DNA of 33,159 nucleotides. It comes from Gammaproteobacteria bacterium (GTDB lineage Bacteria > Pseudomonadota > Gammaproteobacteria > Steroidobacterales > Steroidobacteraceae). This document shows positions 18,632 to 33,159 of this stretch, piece by piece (within the stretch, counting starts at the first letter, position 1; each line of letters starts with the position of its first letter). The stretch is taken from contig VBNP01000028.1 of the NCBI GenBank assembly GCA_005877965.1, forward strand, positions 1-33,159, in the 5' to 3' direction. Under the pieces are notes generated by a model, which saw only the letters and a program-made list of their open reading frames with translations, was not told the origin of the DNA and did no database searches. The translations under genes were made by a program, and so were the position numbers.

Positions 18632-20432
18632 GGCCGTGCTCCAGCAGCCACACGACGCTCCAGGGCGCCAGTTGCCGCCGGCCAAGCGCGGCCTCAGCGT
18701 CACGCTGGGTGGCGAAGATCACGCGGCCCGCGGCGCTCCCGACCAGCGGTGCCGTTGCCGCGCTGAGATTGGCGCTGAGGCGCAGCAGCGTCTCGCCGCC
18801 CGCCCACTGCACCGTGAAGGCCCCGCCGGCTTCGCCCCTGGAGCAGCGTCCCGCGCGCAGCTGCGGAATCAACGGCGCGATCTCGCGGCGCCTGATCGCC
18901 AGCAACCGCCGGTGGTATTGCAGCGCGTGCGCGTGCCAAGGCTCATCGAGGCGCCCCCAGTCCAGGCGCGCGCAGTCCCAGGTCGCCGCAGCCGCCGGAT
19001 CCGCGCAGCCCGGGAACTCGCGGCGGCGATGCGCGTACACCCGCGCCGCCAACTCCGGCTCGAAGTCGCAGAACCACGGGAACGGCTCGCTGGCCGCCCA
19101 CTCCTCGCCCATGAACAGCAGCGGGGGTGCGGGCGCAAGCAGCAGCACCGCGGCCGCGGCGCGCAGCGCCGCCGCGTCGCGCACGAGGGCGGTGAGCCGC
19201 TCGCCGCCGGCGCGATTGCCGATCTGGTCGTGGTTCTGCAGGAAGTTGACGAAGGCGCTTGGCGGCAGGTGCGCACTGCTCGCGCCGCGCCCCCGGCCGA
19301 GGTAGCGCGAGGGCTCACCCTGGTAGGCGAAGCCCTCCGCCAGGGCGCGGCACAGCAGCGCGTGCGGCTCTGGGGCGTAGTCCGCGTAGTAAGTGCCCGA
19401 TTCACCACTCAGCAGGACGTGCAGGCAGTGGTGCGCGTCGTCATTCCACTGCGCGTCGCAGGTCCAGGCGGCGCCCGCGGCGCCGAGAAAGCGCACGGCG
19501 TTGTCGAGGTTCTCGAGCGTGAGGTAGATCGTGCGGGTGCGGCCTTGGGCCGCGCGCGCCACGCGGGCGATCTCGTTGACGATGTGCGGTTCGCTCTGGT
19601 CGTGAACCGCGTGAATCGCGTCCAGACGCAAGCCGTCAAAATGGTATTCCTCGAGCCAGTAGAGTGCGTTGTGGATGAAAAACTCACGCACCGCGGCGCT
19701 GTCCGGTCCGTCGAAGTTGATCGCCGGACCCCAGGGGGTGACGTGCCGCTCGTTGAAGAATTGCGGCGCATACCAGTGCAGGTAATTGCCCTCGGGGCCG
19801 AAGTGGTTGTAGACGACGTCGAGCAGCACCGCGAGCCCACAGCGATGGGCGGCCGCGATCAGGGCCTTCAGCTCCTGCGGCGTGCCGTACGAGCCGTGCG
19901 GGGCGTAGGGCAGTACGCCGTCGTAGCCCCAGCCGCGCGTGCCCGCAAAGGCCGCCACCGGCATCAGCTCGACGGCCGTGACACCGAGCTGCGCGAGGTG
20001 CTCGAGCCGTGCCGCCACCCCGGCAAACGTACCCTCGGGACTGAAGGTTCCAACATGCAATTCGTAGATGACCGTGGCGGACCAGGGCGGGGCGCGCCAG
20101 CCCGCGTCATCCCAGGCGAAGGCGCACGGATCGATGACCTCGCTCGGCCCGTGAACGCCCTGCGGATTGCAGCGCGAGGCGGGATCGGCGACCTCGCGTA
20201 CGCCATCGAGCCGAAAGCGGTACAGGCTGCCGGCGCGGGCCGCGCCGGTCTCGAGTTCGTACCAGCCGCCGGGGAGCGAGCGCATCGCCAGCGGCTGCGT
20301 GCCGCCCGCGTCATGGAGGATCACATCGACCCGCCGCGCCGCCGGCGCCCACAGCCGAAAGCGCACCTGTCCTGCCTCAGTGAGCTGCGCCCCGAACGGC
20401 ATGTGGTGCTGGCGCCGGATCTGCGGCTGCAT
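18618..20432 (-). CDS. treZ: Malto-oligosyltrehalose trehalohydrolase
   Basis: MPFGAQLTEAGQVRFRLWAPAARRVDVILHD, YELHVGTFSPEGTFAGVAARLEHLAQLGVTAVELMPVAAFAGTRGWGYDGVLPYAPH, DGLRLDAIHAV, NHDQIGNRA. Start 20432 or 20402. Confidence 0.94.
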   Translation of the reverse strand: MQPQIRRQHHMPFGAQLTEAGQVRFRLWAPAARRVDVILHDAGGTQPLAMRSLPGGWYELETGAARAGSLYRFRLDGVREVADPASRCNPQGVHGPSEVIDPCAFAWDDAGWRAPPWSATVIYELHVGTFSPEGTFAGVAARLEHLAQLGVTAVELMPVAAFAGTRGWGYDGVLPYAPHGSYGTPQELKALIAAAHRCGLAVLLDVVYNHFGPEGNYLHWYAPQFFNERHVTPWGPAINFDGPDSAAVREFFIHNALYWLEEYHFDGLRLDAIHAVHDQSEPHIVNEIARVARAAQGRTRTIYLTLENLDNAVRFLGAAGAAWTCDAQWNDDAHHCLHVLLSGESGTYYADYAPEPHALLCRALAEGFAYQGEPSRYLGRGRGASSAHLPPSAFVNFLQNHDQIGNRAGGERLTALVRDAAALRAAAAVLLLAPAPPLLFMGEEWAASEPFPWFCDFEPELAARVYAHRRREFPGCADPAAAATWDCARLDWGRLDEPWHAHALQYHRRLLAIRRREIAPLIPQLRAGRCSRGEAGGAFTVQWAGGETLLRLSANLSAATAPLVGSAAGRVIFATQRDAEAALGRRQLAPWSVVWLLEHGRESR

Positions 20433-20446
20433 GGGAGCTCTCGATC

Positions 20447-23779
<3,333 letters not shown>

Positions 23780-23811
23780 CCGCTGTTGCGTCCTTCCGGG
23801 TCCGGCGCGGC

Positions 23812-25704
<1,893 letters not shown>

Positions 25705-25751
25705 GCCGGAAGTCTAGCAAGTCGCGTGCGGCTGCGCCGCCGGCGCGGCCT

Positions 25752-28358
25752 TTAGGGGGCGCGCCGCCGACCCGAGCTGCCGACGAACACCAGCGATTGG
25801 TCCGCCTCGTCAGGCGGGCGCTGCGCGGCCGCTTCCAGGGCCTGCCGCGCGCGCGTGCCGGCGGCCTGCGCTTCGGCGGCGGCGGCGGCGGCTTCGACCG
25901 GATTGCCCAGCAGGAACCCCTGTACGCCGATCGGACCGCAGCGCGACAGGAACTCCAGTTGCGCCGCCCTCTCGACGCCTTCCGCCACCACCTGCAGACC
26001 CAGTCCATGGCACAGGGCGACGATGGAGCGCACGATCGCCGCGGAGCGCGGGTTGGTGTCCACGGCCGCCGTCAGCTGTCGGTCGAGCTTCACGCGCGAG
26101 ATGGGCAACTGCTCGAGTGAGGTGAGCGAGGAATAGCCGATGCCGAAGTCATCCAGCGCGATCGCCACGCCCAGCGCACGCAGCCGGCGCAGCGACTCGA
26201 CGATGGCGGGGCCGGTCTGAAAGACCGTCTCGGTGATCTCCAGCTCGAGCGCGCTCGCCGGCAGCCCGGTGTCTGCCAGGGTGCGCGCCACGCGATCCAC
26301 GAAATCGCTCTCGAAGAACTGCGGCGGCGACACGTTGATCGCCACGCTGGCGCGGTGCCAGCCTTGCGCGCGCCACGCCGCGGCGGTCGAAGCCGCCGTG
26401 TGCAATATCCAGTCGGTCAGATCGTGAATGAGGCCGGTATTCTCGGCCACGTGGATGAACTCGGTGGCGGTGGCGATGCGGCCGTCGGATTTACGCCAGC
26501 GCAGCAGCGCCTCAACGCCCGTCGACTCGAGGCTGTGCAGCGCGACCTGGGGCTGGTACATGAGCAGCAGGTCGCCGGCCTGGACCGCGCGGCGCAGCGA
26601 CTGCTCGAGCCGAAAACGCTGCGCCGCGGCGTCGTAGAGCGCCGGACTGTAGAGGGCGAAGCGGTTGCGTCCCAGCTCCTTGGCGCGAAACAGCGCCACG
26701 TCCGCTGCGCGCAGCAGCCCTTCCGCGTCCGCCGCGTGATCGGGGTACAGGCTCGCGCCGACGCTGGCGCTGGTCGTGAGCGCGCGGCCGTCGACAATGA
26801 GCGGCTCCTGCAGCGTCGCGACGATCTGTGCCGCGCGGCTCTCGACCTCATCGCTCGATCGCACATCCTCGAGCAGCACCGTGAACTCGTCGCCTCCCAG
26901 GCGCGCCAGCAGGCCCGTGGCCCCGGTGGCGGCGTGCAGGCGCTCGGCGATGTGCTGCAGCACCCGATCGCCAAAGCTGTGACCGAGCGTATCGTTGATC
27001 GACTTGAAGTTGTCCACGTCCACGAACAGCAGCGCCAGGCGCTGCTGCGTTCCGGCGCGCGCCAGCGCGCTCGCCAGGCGCGCCGACAGCGTGCGGCGGT
27101 TGGGCAGCTGCGTCAGCGGATCGTGGTGCGCGAGGTGATGGAGCTGCTGGGTGCGCTCGGCGACGTGACGCTCGAGCTGCGCCTGGTGAGCGCGCAGCTC
27201 CGCCTCGGCGTGCGCGATGCGGTCGGCCATGGTGTTGAAGGATTCGGCGAGCTCATCGACTTCGGCCGAGCCGCCGCGCGGCGCACGTGCAGCGCGGTCG
27301 CCGCCCGCGAGCCGCCGCGTGGCCGCGGTCAGGCGGCGCACCGGCACGCTGATGCTCACCGCCAGCATGAGCGACACCAGCAGCACCAGCCCCAGCACCG
27401 CGGCCGCGGTTTTCCTCAGTGTCTGTTCGGCCTCTTCGGCCGCCGTGGCGGCGTGCTGCGCCGCCCGCACCAGGCCGAGGCGCGCGGGCATCTGCAACTG
27501 CTGCTGCACGCCGAGGGTGAGGGCGGCGCTGTCCTCGCGCAGGCCGTGCCATTGCGGCCCGCTCTGCGCGTCATAGCGGCCGATCTCGCGCCGCAGGCGC
27601 GCGGCCTGCGCGAAGTCCTGCCGCACCAGGCCGAGCCAGGCCCGGCCGGGGGAGCTCTCGAACTCCGCGGAATGCGCATTCAGCACCGTCCTGAAGTCGC
27701 GCTCGCGCCGCGCGGTCTCGCCGGAGGCGGCGACGTTGCCGCGTACGGTGTTGATGGCCGACGCGAGCTCGGCCAGCGAGCGCCGCGCCACCACCTGTGT
27801 GCCGTTGATGGCCAGTCCCGAGCCGCCAGCGGAGGCGATGCGCTGGTAGACCTGGTTGAGAGCCGCCTGGCGCTCCGCGACCCACTGCGCGCGCTGCGCG
27901 GCGCGGCTGGCGAGCTCGCGCGCGTTGGCGATGTGGCGGGTGAGCTGCAGGCGCAGGGCGGTGCCGTCCGCGGTGACCGGCGCCGGCGGCGAACTGCCGA
28001 AGTAGTCGGCGACCGCCGCTTCGAGCGCGCCGCCGGCCTGAATGATGGCGCCGAAATCGTCCGGGCCGTGCGCCTGCATGTCCTCATCGACCGCGCGATC
28101 GTAGGCGAGGAGTTTTTCCAGCACGGCGTTGGCGCTGTTGGCGAGCGGCTCGTCCTCGTTCTGCATGCTGCGAACCGCCGCGAGCGCCTCGCGGGTGGTG
28201 CGCGCGGCGAGCATCTCCCCGAGCACCAGCACGGTCGTGACCGCGGCAAGGCCCAGACCGAGGCGCCGGCCGATCCCGAGTCGCGGGCCGCGCAAGCGCC
28301 AGCCGCGCGCTACGCGTGGCGCGGGCGGCGGGACGGTTTCAGCGATCGGTTTATGCAT
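25752..28358 (-). CDS. Membrane-bound diguanylate cyclase/phosphodiesterase (periplasmic helical sensor-HAMP-GGDEF-EAL)
   Basis: 868 aa; two TM segments, HAMP-like SISVPVRRLTAATRRLAGGD, GGDEF (RLGGDEFTVLLED), EAL (GVEALLRW, INVSPPQF, ELEITETV, DDFGIGYSSLTSLEQLPISRVKLDRQL, AEGVE, GVQGFLLGNP). Confidence 0.95.
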   Translation of the reverse strand: MHKPIAETVPPPAPRVARGWRLRGPRLGIGRRLGLGLAAVTTVLVLGEMLAARTTREALAAVRSMQNEDEPLANSANAVLEKLLAYDRAVDEDMQAHGPDDFGAIIQAGGALEAAVADYFGSSPPAPVTADGTALRLQLTRHIANARELASRAAQRAQWVAERQAALNQVYQRIASAGGSGLAINGTQVVARRSLAELASAINTVRGNVAASGETARRERDFRTVLNAHSAEFESSPGRAWLGLVRQDFAQAARLRREIGRYDAQSGPQWHGLREDSAALTLGVQQQLQMPARLGLVRAAQHAATAAEEAEQTLRKTAAAVLGLVLLVSLMLAVSISVPVRRLTAATRRLAGGDRAARAPRGGSAEVDELAESFNTMADRIAHAEAELRAHQAQLERHVAERTQQLHHLAHHDPLTQLPNRRTLSARLASALARAGTQQRLALLFVDVDNFKSINDTLGHSFGDRVLQHIAERLHAATGATGLLARLGGDEFTVLLEDVRSSDEVESRAAQIVATLQEPLIVDGRALTTSASVGASLYPDHAADAEGLLRAADVALFRAKELGRNRFALYSPALYDAAAQRFRLEQSLRRAVQAGDLLLMYQPQVALHSLESTGVEALLRWRKSDGRIATATEFIHVAENTGLIHDLTDWILHTAASTAAAWRAQGWHRASVAINVSPPQFFESDFVDRVARTLADTGLPASALELEITETVFQTGPAIVESLRRLRALGVAIALDDFGIGYSSLTSLEQLPISRVKLDRQLTAAVDTNPRSAAIVRSIVALCHGLGLQVVAEGVERAAQLEFLSRCGPIGVQGFLLGNPVEAAAAAAEAQAAGTRARQALEAAAQRPPDEADQSLVFVGSSGRRRAP

Positions 28359-28580
28359 AGGACATAAGCCGCTGTCGGCAGATGCGGACGTGCTTCACAC
28401 TCAATGCAACCGCCGCATGATGCGCGCGCCAGTCGCCGCGCTTCCGTGGACGGCATCGCATAAAGCACACGCGCGGCTGCAAACGGGGGTGCGGGATCAG
28501 GCCCGGACGGGGTGCTGCGTGTCGGTCGTCACGTTCTTTGCCATATACTAGGCGCCAACGATGAAGGGCGGCCGAAGAGC

Positions 28581-28880
28581 ATGAGCGAGCTTGCTGATAC
28601 CTTTGACGCGGCCTTTTCGAAGGCGGTCGATCTGGGCAACCGGATCGCAGACAAGGATAAGGACGCCGACCTTTGGGACATCGCCGACGGGTTGCTCGCC
28701 GGCGCGATCCAATACTGGTTGTATTCGCGTCAACCGTGCGGCGATCCGCGCTGCCAGGACTGCATGCCCATCAGTACCGCCCAGGGCCGCATGGCGGAAC
28801 TCAACCGCCTCCTCGGGCAGTTAGCTTCCGAGAGCGAGTACTTCCACACGCCGACCGACGCCAACGCCGGCCGCGCGTGA
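28581..28880 (+). CDS. Small hypothetical protein with Cys cluster (CGDPRCQDC)
   Basis: 99 aa, MSELADTFDAAFSKAVDLGNRIADKDKDADLWDIADGLLAGAIQYWLYSRQPCGDPRCQDCMPISTAQGRMAELNRLLGQL; possible -10 TATACT at 28544-28549. Confidence 0.7.
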   Translation: MSELADTFDAAFSKAVDLGNRIADKDKDADLWDIADGLLAGAIQYWLYSRQPCGDPRCQDCMPISTAQGRMAELNRLLGQLASESEYFHTPTDANAGRA

Positions 28881-28908
28881 GGGCGCGGCGCCCGCGCAGT
28901 CAGCGCGG
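28881..28908. terminator. Hairpin pair between convergent small-protein gene and gabT
   Basis: GGGCGC-G-GCGCCC (28881-28893) overlapping CCGCGC-AGTCA-GCGCGG (28892-28908); mutually exclusive stems; no U-tract. Confidence 0.4.
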
Positions 28909-28912
28909 CGAA

Positions 28913-30220
28913 TCAGATCGCGGCGCTCGCTTGCAACCGCGCGCCCGCCACTTCCTCCAGCGCCAGCTCGAACAGGTGGCAGCCTTCCTTCAGGTGTGTG
29001 TCGGAGATCGTCAGCGGCGCGAGGAAGCGGATCACGTTGGAGTAGACGCCGCAGGAGAGAATCACCAGCCCGCGCCGGCCGGCGGCCTGCACCAGCGCCC
29101 TGGTGAGATCCGCATCCGGCGCATCGGCGCGCGAGTTCTTCACCAGCTCGACGGCCACCATGGCGCCGAGCGCGCGCACGTCGCCCACACACGGAAAGCG
29201 CACCTGCAGCCCCTTCAGGCGCGAGCTCATGAAGCGCCCGATGTCCTGCGCGCGTTTCAGCAGCTGCTCCTCGCGCATTACCGCGAGCACCGCCAGCCCC
29301 GCGGCGCAGCCGAGCGGGGAGCCGGCGAACGTGCCCCCCAGCCCGCCCGGGCCCGGCGCGTCCATGATGTCGGCCTTGCCGGTCACGGCTGACAGCGGTA
29401 CCCCGCCGGCCACGCTCTTCGCGATGGTGATCAGATCCGGCTCGACGCCCGAGTGCTCGATGGCGAACATGCGTCCGGTGCGGCCAAAGCCGCTCTGGAT
29501 CTCGTCGGCGATCAGGACGATGCCGTGGCTGTCGCACAGGCTGCGCAGCCGTCGCAGAAACTCCGACGGCGCCGCGTAGAACCCGCCTTCCCCCAGCACC
29601 GGCTCGATGATGATCGCCGCCACGCGCGCCGGGTCCACGTCCGCCTTGAACAGCTGCTCGAGCGCCTGCAGCGAATGCTCGAGCGTGACGCCGTGATACG
29701 GCATCGGGTAGGGCAGGTGATAGACCTCCGGCAGCATCGGCCCAAAGCCGGCCTTGTAGGGATGCACCTTGCCGGTGAGACTCACGCATGCGAGCGTGCG
29801 GCCGTGGAAGCTGCCCGAGAACGCGATCACGGCCGAGCGCCTGGTATGGAAGCGCGCGATCTTGATGGCGTTCTCGACCGCCTCCGCGCCGGTGGTCAGG
29901 AATATGGTCTTCTTGGGACTGGCGCCCGGGGCGAGCGCGTTCAACTGCTCGGCGAGGGCGATGTAGCTCTCGTAGGGCGTCACCTGAAAGCAGGCATGCA
30001 TGAGGTTTTCCAGCTGCCGTGCGACCGCCTGCTGCACCTTCGGGTGCAGGTGGCCGGTGTTGAGTACCGAGATGCCGCTGGCGAAGTCGATATAGCGCCG
30101 GCCCTCGACGTCCCAGATCTCGGCGTTGGAGGCACGCTCGGCGTACACCGCGAGCGAGTTGGTGACGCCGCGCGGCACGGCTTGCTGGCGGCGGGCATGC
30201 AGTTCGGCGTTCGACGTCAA
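28913..30220 (-). CDS. gabT: 4-aminobutyrate--2-oxoglutarate aminotransferase (class III PLP aminotransferase)
   Basis: 435 aa; IWDVEGRRYIDFASGISVLNTGHLHPKV, TTGAEAVENAIKIAR, EPVLGEGGFY, IADEIQSGFGRTGRMFA, PDLITIAKSVAGGVPLSAVTGKA. Confidence 0.92.
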   Translation of the reverse strand: MTSNAELHARRQQAVPRGVTNSLAVYAERASNAEIWDVEGRRYIDFASGISVLNTGHLHPKVQQAVARQLENLMHACFQVTPYESYIALAEQLNALAPGASPKKTIFLTTGAEAVENAIKIARFHTRRSAVIAFSGSFHGRTLACVSLTGKVHPYKAGFGPMLPEVYHLPYPMPYHGVTLEHSLQALEQLFKADVDPARVAAIIIEPVLGEGGFYAAPSEFLRRLRSLCDSHGIVLIADEIQSGFGRTGRMFAIEHSGVEPDLITIAKSVAGGVPLSAVTGKADIMDAPGPGGLGGTFAGSPLGCAAGLAVLAVMREEQLLKRAQDIGRFMSSRLKGLQVRFPCVGDVRALGAMVAVELVKNSRADAPDADLTRALVQAAGRRGLVILSCGVYSNVIRFLAPLTISDTHLKEGCHLFELALEEVAGARLQASAAI

Positions 30221-30272
30221 GGCGGTTCCCCTTAGCTTGTGAGAATTGCGGCGGACACTTCGGTGCCGCAGA

Positions 30273-30734
30273 TCAGCCGCCGGCTTTCAGTTGCGCGGCG
30301 CGATGGATCGCGGCGCGAATGCGCTGATAGGTGCCGCAGCGGCACAGATTGCCGGACATCGCCGCGTCGATGTCGGCATCCGATGGCTCCGCGGTGTGCG
30401 CCAGCAGCGCCGCCGCCGACATGATCTGACCGGACTGACAATAGCCGCATTGCGGAACATCCAGCTCGATCCAGGCCTTTTGTACCGGATGGCTGCGATC
30501 CGGCGACAGGCCCTCGATGGTGGTCACACGCCGCGCGCCGACGGCGCTCACGCGCGTGACGCACGAGCGGATGGGCTGTCCGTCCAGGTGTACGGTGCAC
30601 GCACCGCACAAGGCCATGCCGCAGCCGAACTTGGTGCCGGTCAGGCTCAGCGTGTCGCGCAGCACCCACAGCAACGGCATGTCGGGATCGACATCGACGT
30701 CGGTGTCCTTGCCGTTGACGCTGAGCCTGATCAT
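30273..30734 (-). CDS. 2Fe-2S subunit of a molybdenum hydroxylase (IorA / XdhC-CoxS type)
   Basis: [58 protein letters not shown]...[16 protein letters not shown]...[20 protein letters not shown]; real protein is 153 aa within the overlong 736-aa ORF. Confidence 0.92.
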   Translation of the reverse strand: MIRLSVNGKDTDVDVDPDMPLLWVLRDTLSLTGTKFGCGMALCGACTVHLDGQPIRSCVTRVSAVGARRVTTIEGLSPDRSHPVQKAWIELDVPQCGYCQSGQIMSAAALLAHTAEPSDADIDAAMSGNLCRCGTYQRIRAAIHRAAQLKAGG

Positions 30735-30914
30735 CGCACCCCCGCAGCGGAGCGTCCCGCGAACGAGCGGGCGGGCCGAGTTGGCGCGCGCACTGCGCGC
30801 GCCACCCGTACTATACGGCCGGCCGCGAGCGGCGCGCACCCTTTGCGCCTCTTCCGGGGTAGGCCTCATGCGAGGGGGCGGCAGACCCTCTACAATGCCT
30901 GGCCGCAACTGCCT

Positions 30915-31988
30915 GTGAAAGCGAGCGCCTTGAGCCAGATTCCGACCCAGGCCACCTCCACCGCGGCCATCACCACCGAGGTCGTCGTCATCGGGGCGGG
31001 TCCCTGCGGGCTGTTCCAGGTGTTCGAGCTGGGGCTGCTCGGGATCGGCGCCCAGGTGGTGGATTCGCTGCGCCATCCCGGCGGACAGTGCGCGGAGCTG
31101 TACCCCGACAAGCCGATCTACGACATTCCGGCGTTGCCGGTGTGCGGCGCCCAGGAGCTGGTCGACCGGCTCATGCAACAGATCCGGCCCTTCAATCCGC
31201 AGCTGCACCTCGGCCACGAGGTAGTGCAGTTCGCGCGACGCGAAACCGGGCGCTTCCACCTGCGCACCGCGGGCGGCGTCAGCTTCGACGCCGGCACCGT
31301 GGTGATCGCGGCGGGCGTCGGCTCGTTTCAGCCGCGGCGCATCGGAGTGGAGGGCGCAGACGCGTTCGAAGGCAGCACCATCCGATACCGGGTGCAAAAT
31401 GCGGCCGAGCTGGCGGGCAAGCATCTGGTGATCTTCGGCGGCGGCGACTCGGCGCTCGACTGGACGCTCGAGCTGCTGCCACGGGCCGCGAGCCTCACGC
31501 TGGTGCATCGCCGGCACGAGTTCCGCGCCGCGCCCGCCTCGGTCGCGCGGATGCAGGAGCAGGTGGCGGCCGCGCGCATGCGCTGCTTCGAGGCGCAGCC
31601 GCACTCGCTGATCGTCAGGGACGGCGCGCTGCGCGGCGTCACCATCCGCAGCCCCGACGGCGCGCTCCACGGGCTGGCGGCCGAGCAGCTGCTGGTGTTC
31701 TTCGGCCTGCACCCGAAGCTCGGACCGATCGCGGAGTGGGGCCTGGCGCTGGAGCGCAAGGCGCTGACGGTCGACACCGAGAAGTTCCAGACGAGCCTCC
31801 CGGGAGTATTCGCGGTGGGTGACATCAACACTTACCCGGGAAAGAAGAAGCTGATCCTGTCCGGGTTTCACGAGGCGGCTCTGGCCGCGTTCGCGATCCA
31901 GCATCATCTGTATCCGCAAAAGAAACAGTTCCTGCAGTACACCACCACCAGCCCGGTGATGCACAAGCGCCTGGGAGTGCCGGACTGA
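30915..31988 (+). CDS. Ferredoxin--NADP reductase, type 2 (thioredoxin-reductase-like)
   Basis: [55 protein letters not shown] ... [18 protein letters not shown] ... [36 protein letters not shown] 30915 or TTG 30930 start. Confidence 0.92.
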   Translation: MKASALSQIPTQATSTAAITTEVVVIGAGPCGLFQVFELGLLGIGAQVVDSLRHPGGQCAELYPDKPIYDIPALPVCGAQELVDRLMQQIRPFNPQLHLGHEVVQFARRETGRFHLRTAGGVSFDAGTVVIAAGVGSFQPRRIGVEGADAFEGSTIRYRVQNAAELAGKHLVIFGGGDSALDWTLELLPRAASLTLVHRRHEFRAAPASVARMQEQVAAARMRCFEAQPHSLIVRDGALRGVTIRSPDGALHGLAAEQLLVFFGLHPKLGPIAEWGLALERKALTVDTEKFQTSLPGVFAVGDINTYPGKKKLILSGFHEAALAAFAIQHHLYPQKKQFLQYTTTSPVMHKRLGVPD

Positions 31989-32012
31989 TCTCGCCCTTTG
32001 AAGGAGGACCCC

Positions 32013-32477
32013 ATGACCCTGATGCGTAACACCCTCGCCACCGCCGCCGTGCTCGGCGCACTCGCCGCGGCCCCGTACGCACACGCGGCCGACCCGTGCA
32101 AGCTGGAGATCAGCGGCAACGACCTGATGCAGTACGACAAGCCGGAGCTGAGCGCGCCGGCGACCTGCAAGCAGATCACGGTCACGCTGCACCACACCGG
32201 CAAGCTGCCCCGGGAAGCGATGGGGCACAACTGGGTGCTGGTGAACGCGGCCGACCTCACCGCGGTGGCCACCGCCGGCATGGGCGCGGGGCTCGCGAAC
32301 GACTACGTCGCGACCGGTGACAAGCGCGTGCTCGCGCACACCACGACCATCGGCGGCGGCGAGAGCACCAGCGTGACGTTTGCCACCTCGATCCTCAAGA
32401 AGGGCGGCGCCTACGAGTACCTGTGCACCTTCCCGGGCCACAACGCGCTGATGCACGGCATCTTCAAGTTCGGCTGA
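32013..32477 (+). CDS. azu: Azurin (type I blue copper protein)
   Basis: Signal peptide ending [52 protein letters not shown] and [12 protein letters not shown]: His, Cys, His, Met copper ligands and disulfide Cys pair present; AAGGAGG RBS 5-6 nt upstream. Confidence 0.97.
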   Translation: MTLMRNTLATAAVLGALAAAPYAHAADPCKLEISGNDLMQYDKPELSAPATCKQITVTLHHTGKLPREAMGHNWVLVNAADLTAVATAGMGAGLANDYVATGDKRVLAHTTTIGGGESTSVTFATSILKKGGAYEYLCTFPGHNALMHGIFKFG

Positions 32478-32497
32478 AGGCAAGCGCGCACCGCCCC

Positions 32498-33159
32498 ATG
32501 GATCAACGCCTGGCCGATCTGCTGGCGCTGCTCGAGCTCGAGCAGCTCGAGGTCAACCTGTTCCGCGGCGCGAGCCGCGACATCGGGGCTCCGCAGGTGT
32601 TCGGCGGGCAGGTGCTGGGGCAGGCCCTCAGCGCCGCAGCCGCCACCGTCGAGGGTCGCGTGGTGCACTCGCTGCACGCGTATTTCCTGCGGCGCGGTGA
32701 CTGCAACGCGCCCATCGTCTATCAGGTCGATCGCAGTCTCGACGGCCACAGTTTCGCCAACCGCCGCGTGGTGGCGATCCAGCACGGGCAGCAGATTTTC
32801 AACATGGCCGCCTCGTTCCAGGCGACCGAGGCGGGCTTCGATCACCAGATCGACATGCCACCGGTGCCGCCGCCGGAGGGCCTCGCGGACTCGAGCGGTC
32901 CGCCGGCCGAGCTGCTGGCGCGCCTGCCGGAGCGGGCGCGGCGCCTGTTCGAGCAGCCGCGTCCATTTGAATTCCGCATGGTGCAGAGGATCGATTACCT
33001 GCGCCCGCAGCCCGCAGCTCCCGAGCGCCAGATCTGGTTCCGCGCCGTCGATGCCCTGGGCGACGACGAGATGCTGCACCGGCGGCTGCTGGCGTACGTG
33101 TCGGATTTCTTCCTGCTCGATACCGCGACCCTGCCGCACGGCACCTCGTTCCTCAGACC
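32498..33159 (+). CDS. tesB: Acyl-CoA thioesterase II (TesB), C-terminus truncated by window edge
   Basis: [108 protein letters not shown]; open to window end, hence absent from the ORF track. Confidence 0.93.
   Translation, partial: MDQRLADLLALLELEQLEVNLFRGASRDIGAPQVFGGQVLGQALSAAAATVEGRVVHSLHAYFLRRGDCNAPIVYQVDRSLDGHSFANRRVVAIQHGQQIFNMAASFQATEAGFDHQIDMPPVPPPEGLADSSGPPAELLARLPERARRLFEQPRPFEFRMVQRIDYLRPQPAAPERQIWFRAVDALGDDEMLHRRLLAYVSDFFLLDTATLPHGTSFLR

Noticed and set aside
30816-30826. CGGCCGGCCG palindrome between the IorA-like and FNR genes
   Set aside because: GC-only short palindrome expected by chance at this composition; no supporting context.
30273-32483. 736-aa minus-strand ORF spanning IorA-like gene, FNR and azurin
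   Set aside because: Only the C-terminal 153 aa (from ATG 30734) is a real protein; the upstream extension is antisense to FNR and azurin.

Overview
High-GC proteobacterial chromosomal segment (gene families suggest Gammaproteobacteria; taxonomy not provable from the window) with dense coding and no rRNA/tRNA, CRISPR array, phage or transposon signature that I could see. Gene order: an RND efflux permease (partial, -) with its lipoprotein adaptor (-), divergent from a NodT-type outer-membrane factor and an EmrA-like membrane fusion protein (+); Lrp/AsnC regulator (-); DUF6356 protein and FolE (GTP cyclohydrolase I) (+); TypA/BipA (-); DUF2721 protein (-); an overlapping three-gene set of Rieske oxygenase, PYROXD2/phytoene-desaturase-like FAD oxidoreductase and BetI-like TetR regulator (+); an exporter-type ABC half-transporter (+); DUF6491 lipoprotein (-); a trehalose/alpha-glucan operon glgB, treS-mak fusion, treZ, treY (-); a membrane GGDEF/EAL protein (-); a small Cys-containing orphan protein (+); GabT-like aminotransferase (-); an orphan 2Fe-2S subunit of the xanthine-dehydrogenase/IorA type (-); type-2 ferredoxin-NADP reductase, azurin and a partial TesB-type acyl-CoA thioesterase (+). 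Items most worth a second look: (a) a 20-bp near-perfect palindrome overlapping a possible promoter in front of the Rieske/FAD/TetR genes, (b) an unannotated 28-codon ORF that looks like an internally deleted NDH-2 remnant and overlaps the ABC transporter start codon (TGATG), (c) a TreS-Mak/GlgB operon with no GlgE in view, and (d) electron-transfer and efflux subunits without their usual partners (EmrA without EmrB; IorA-like without the molybdenum subunit). Most long ORFs in the supplied track are GC-driven shadow frames.
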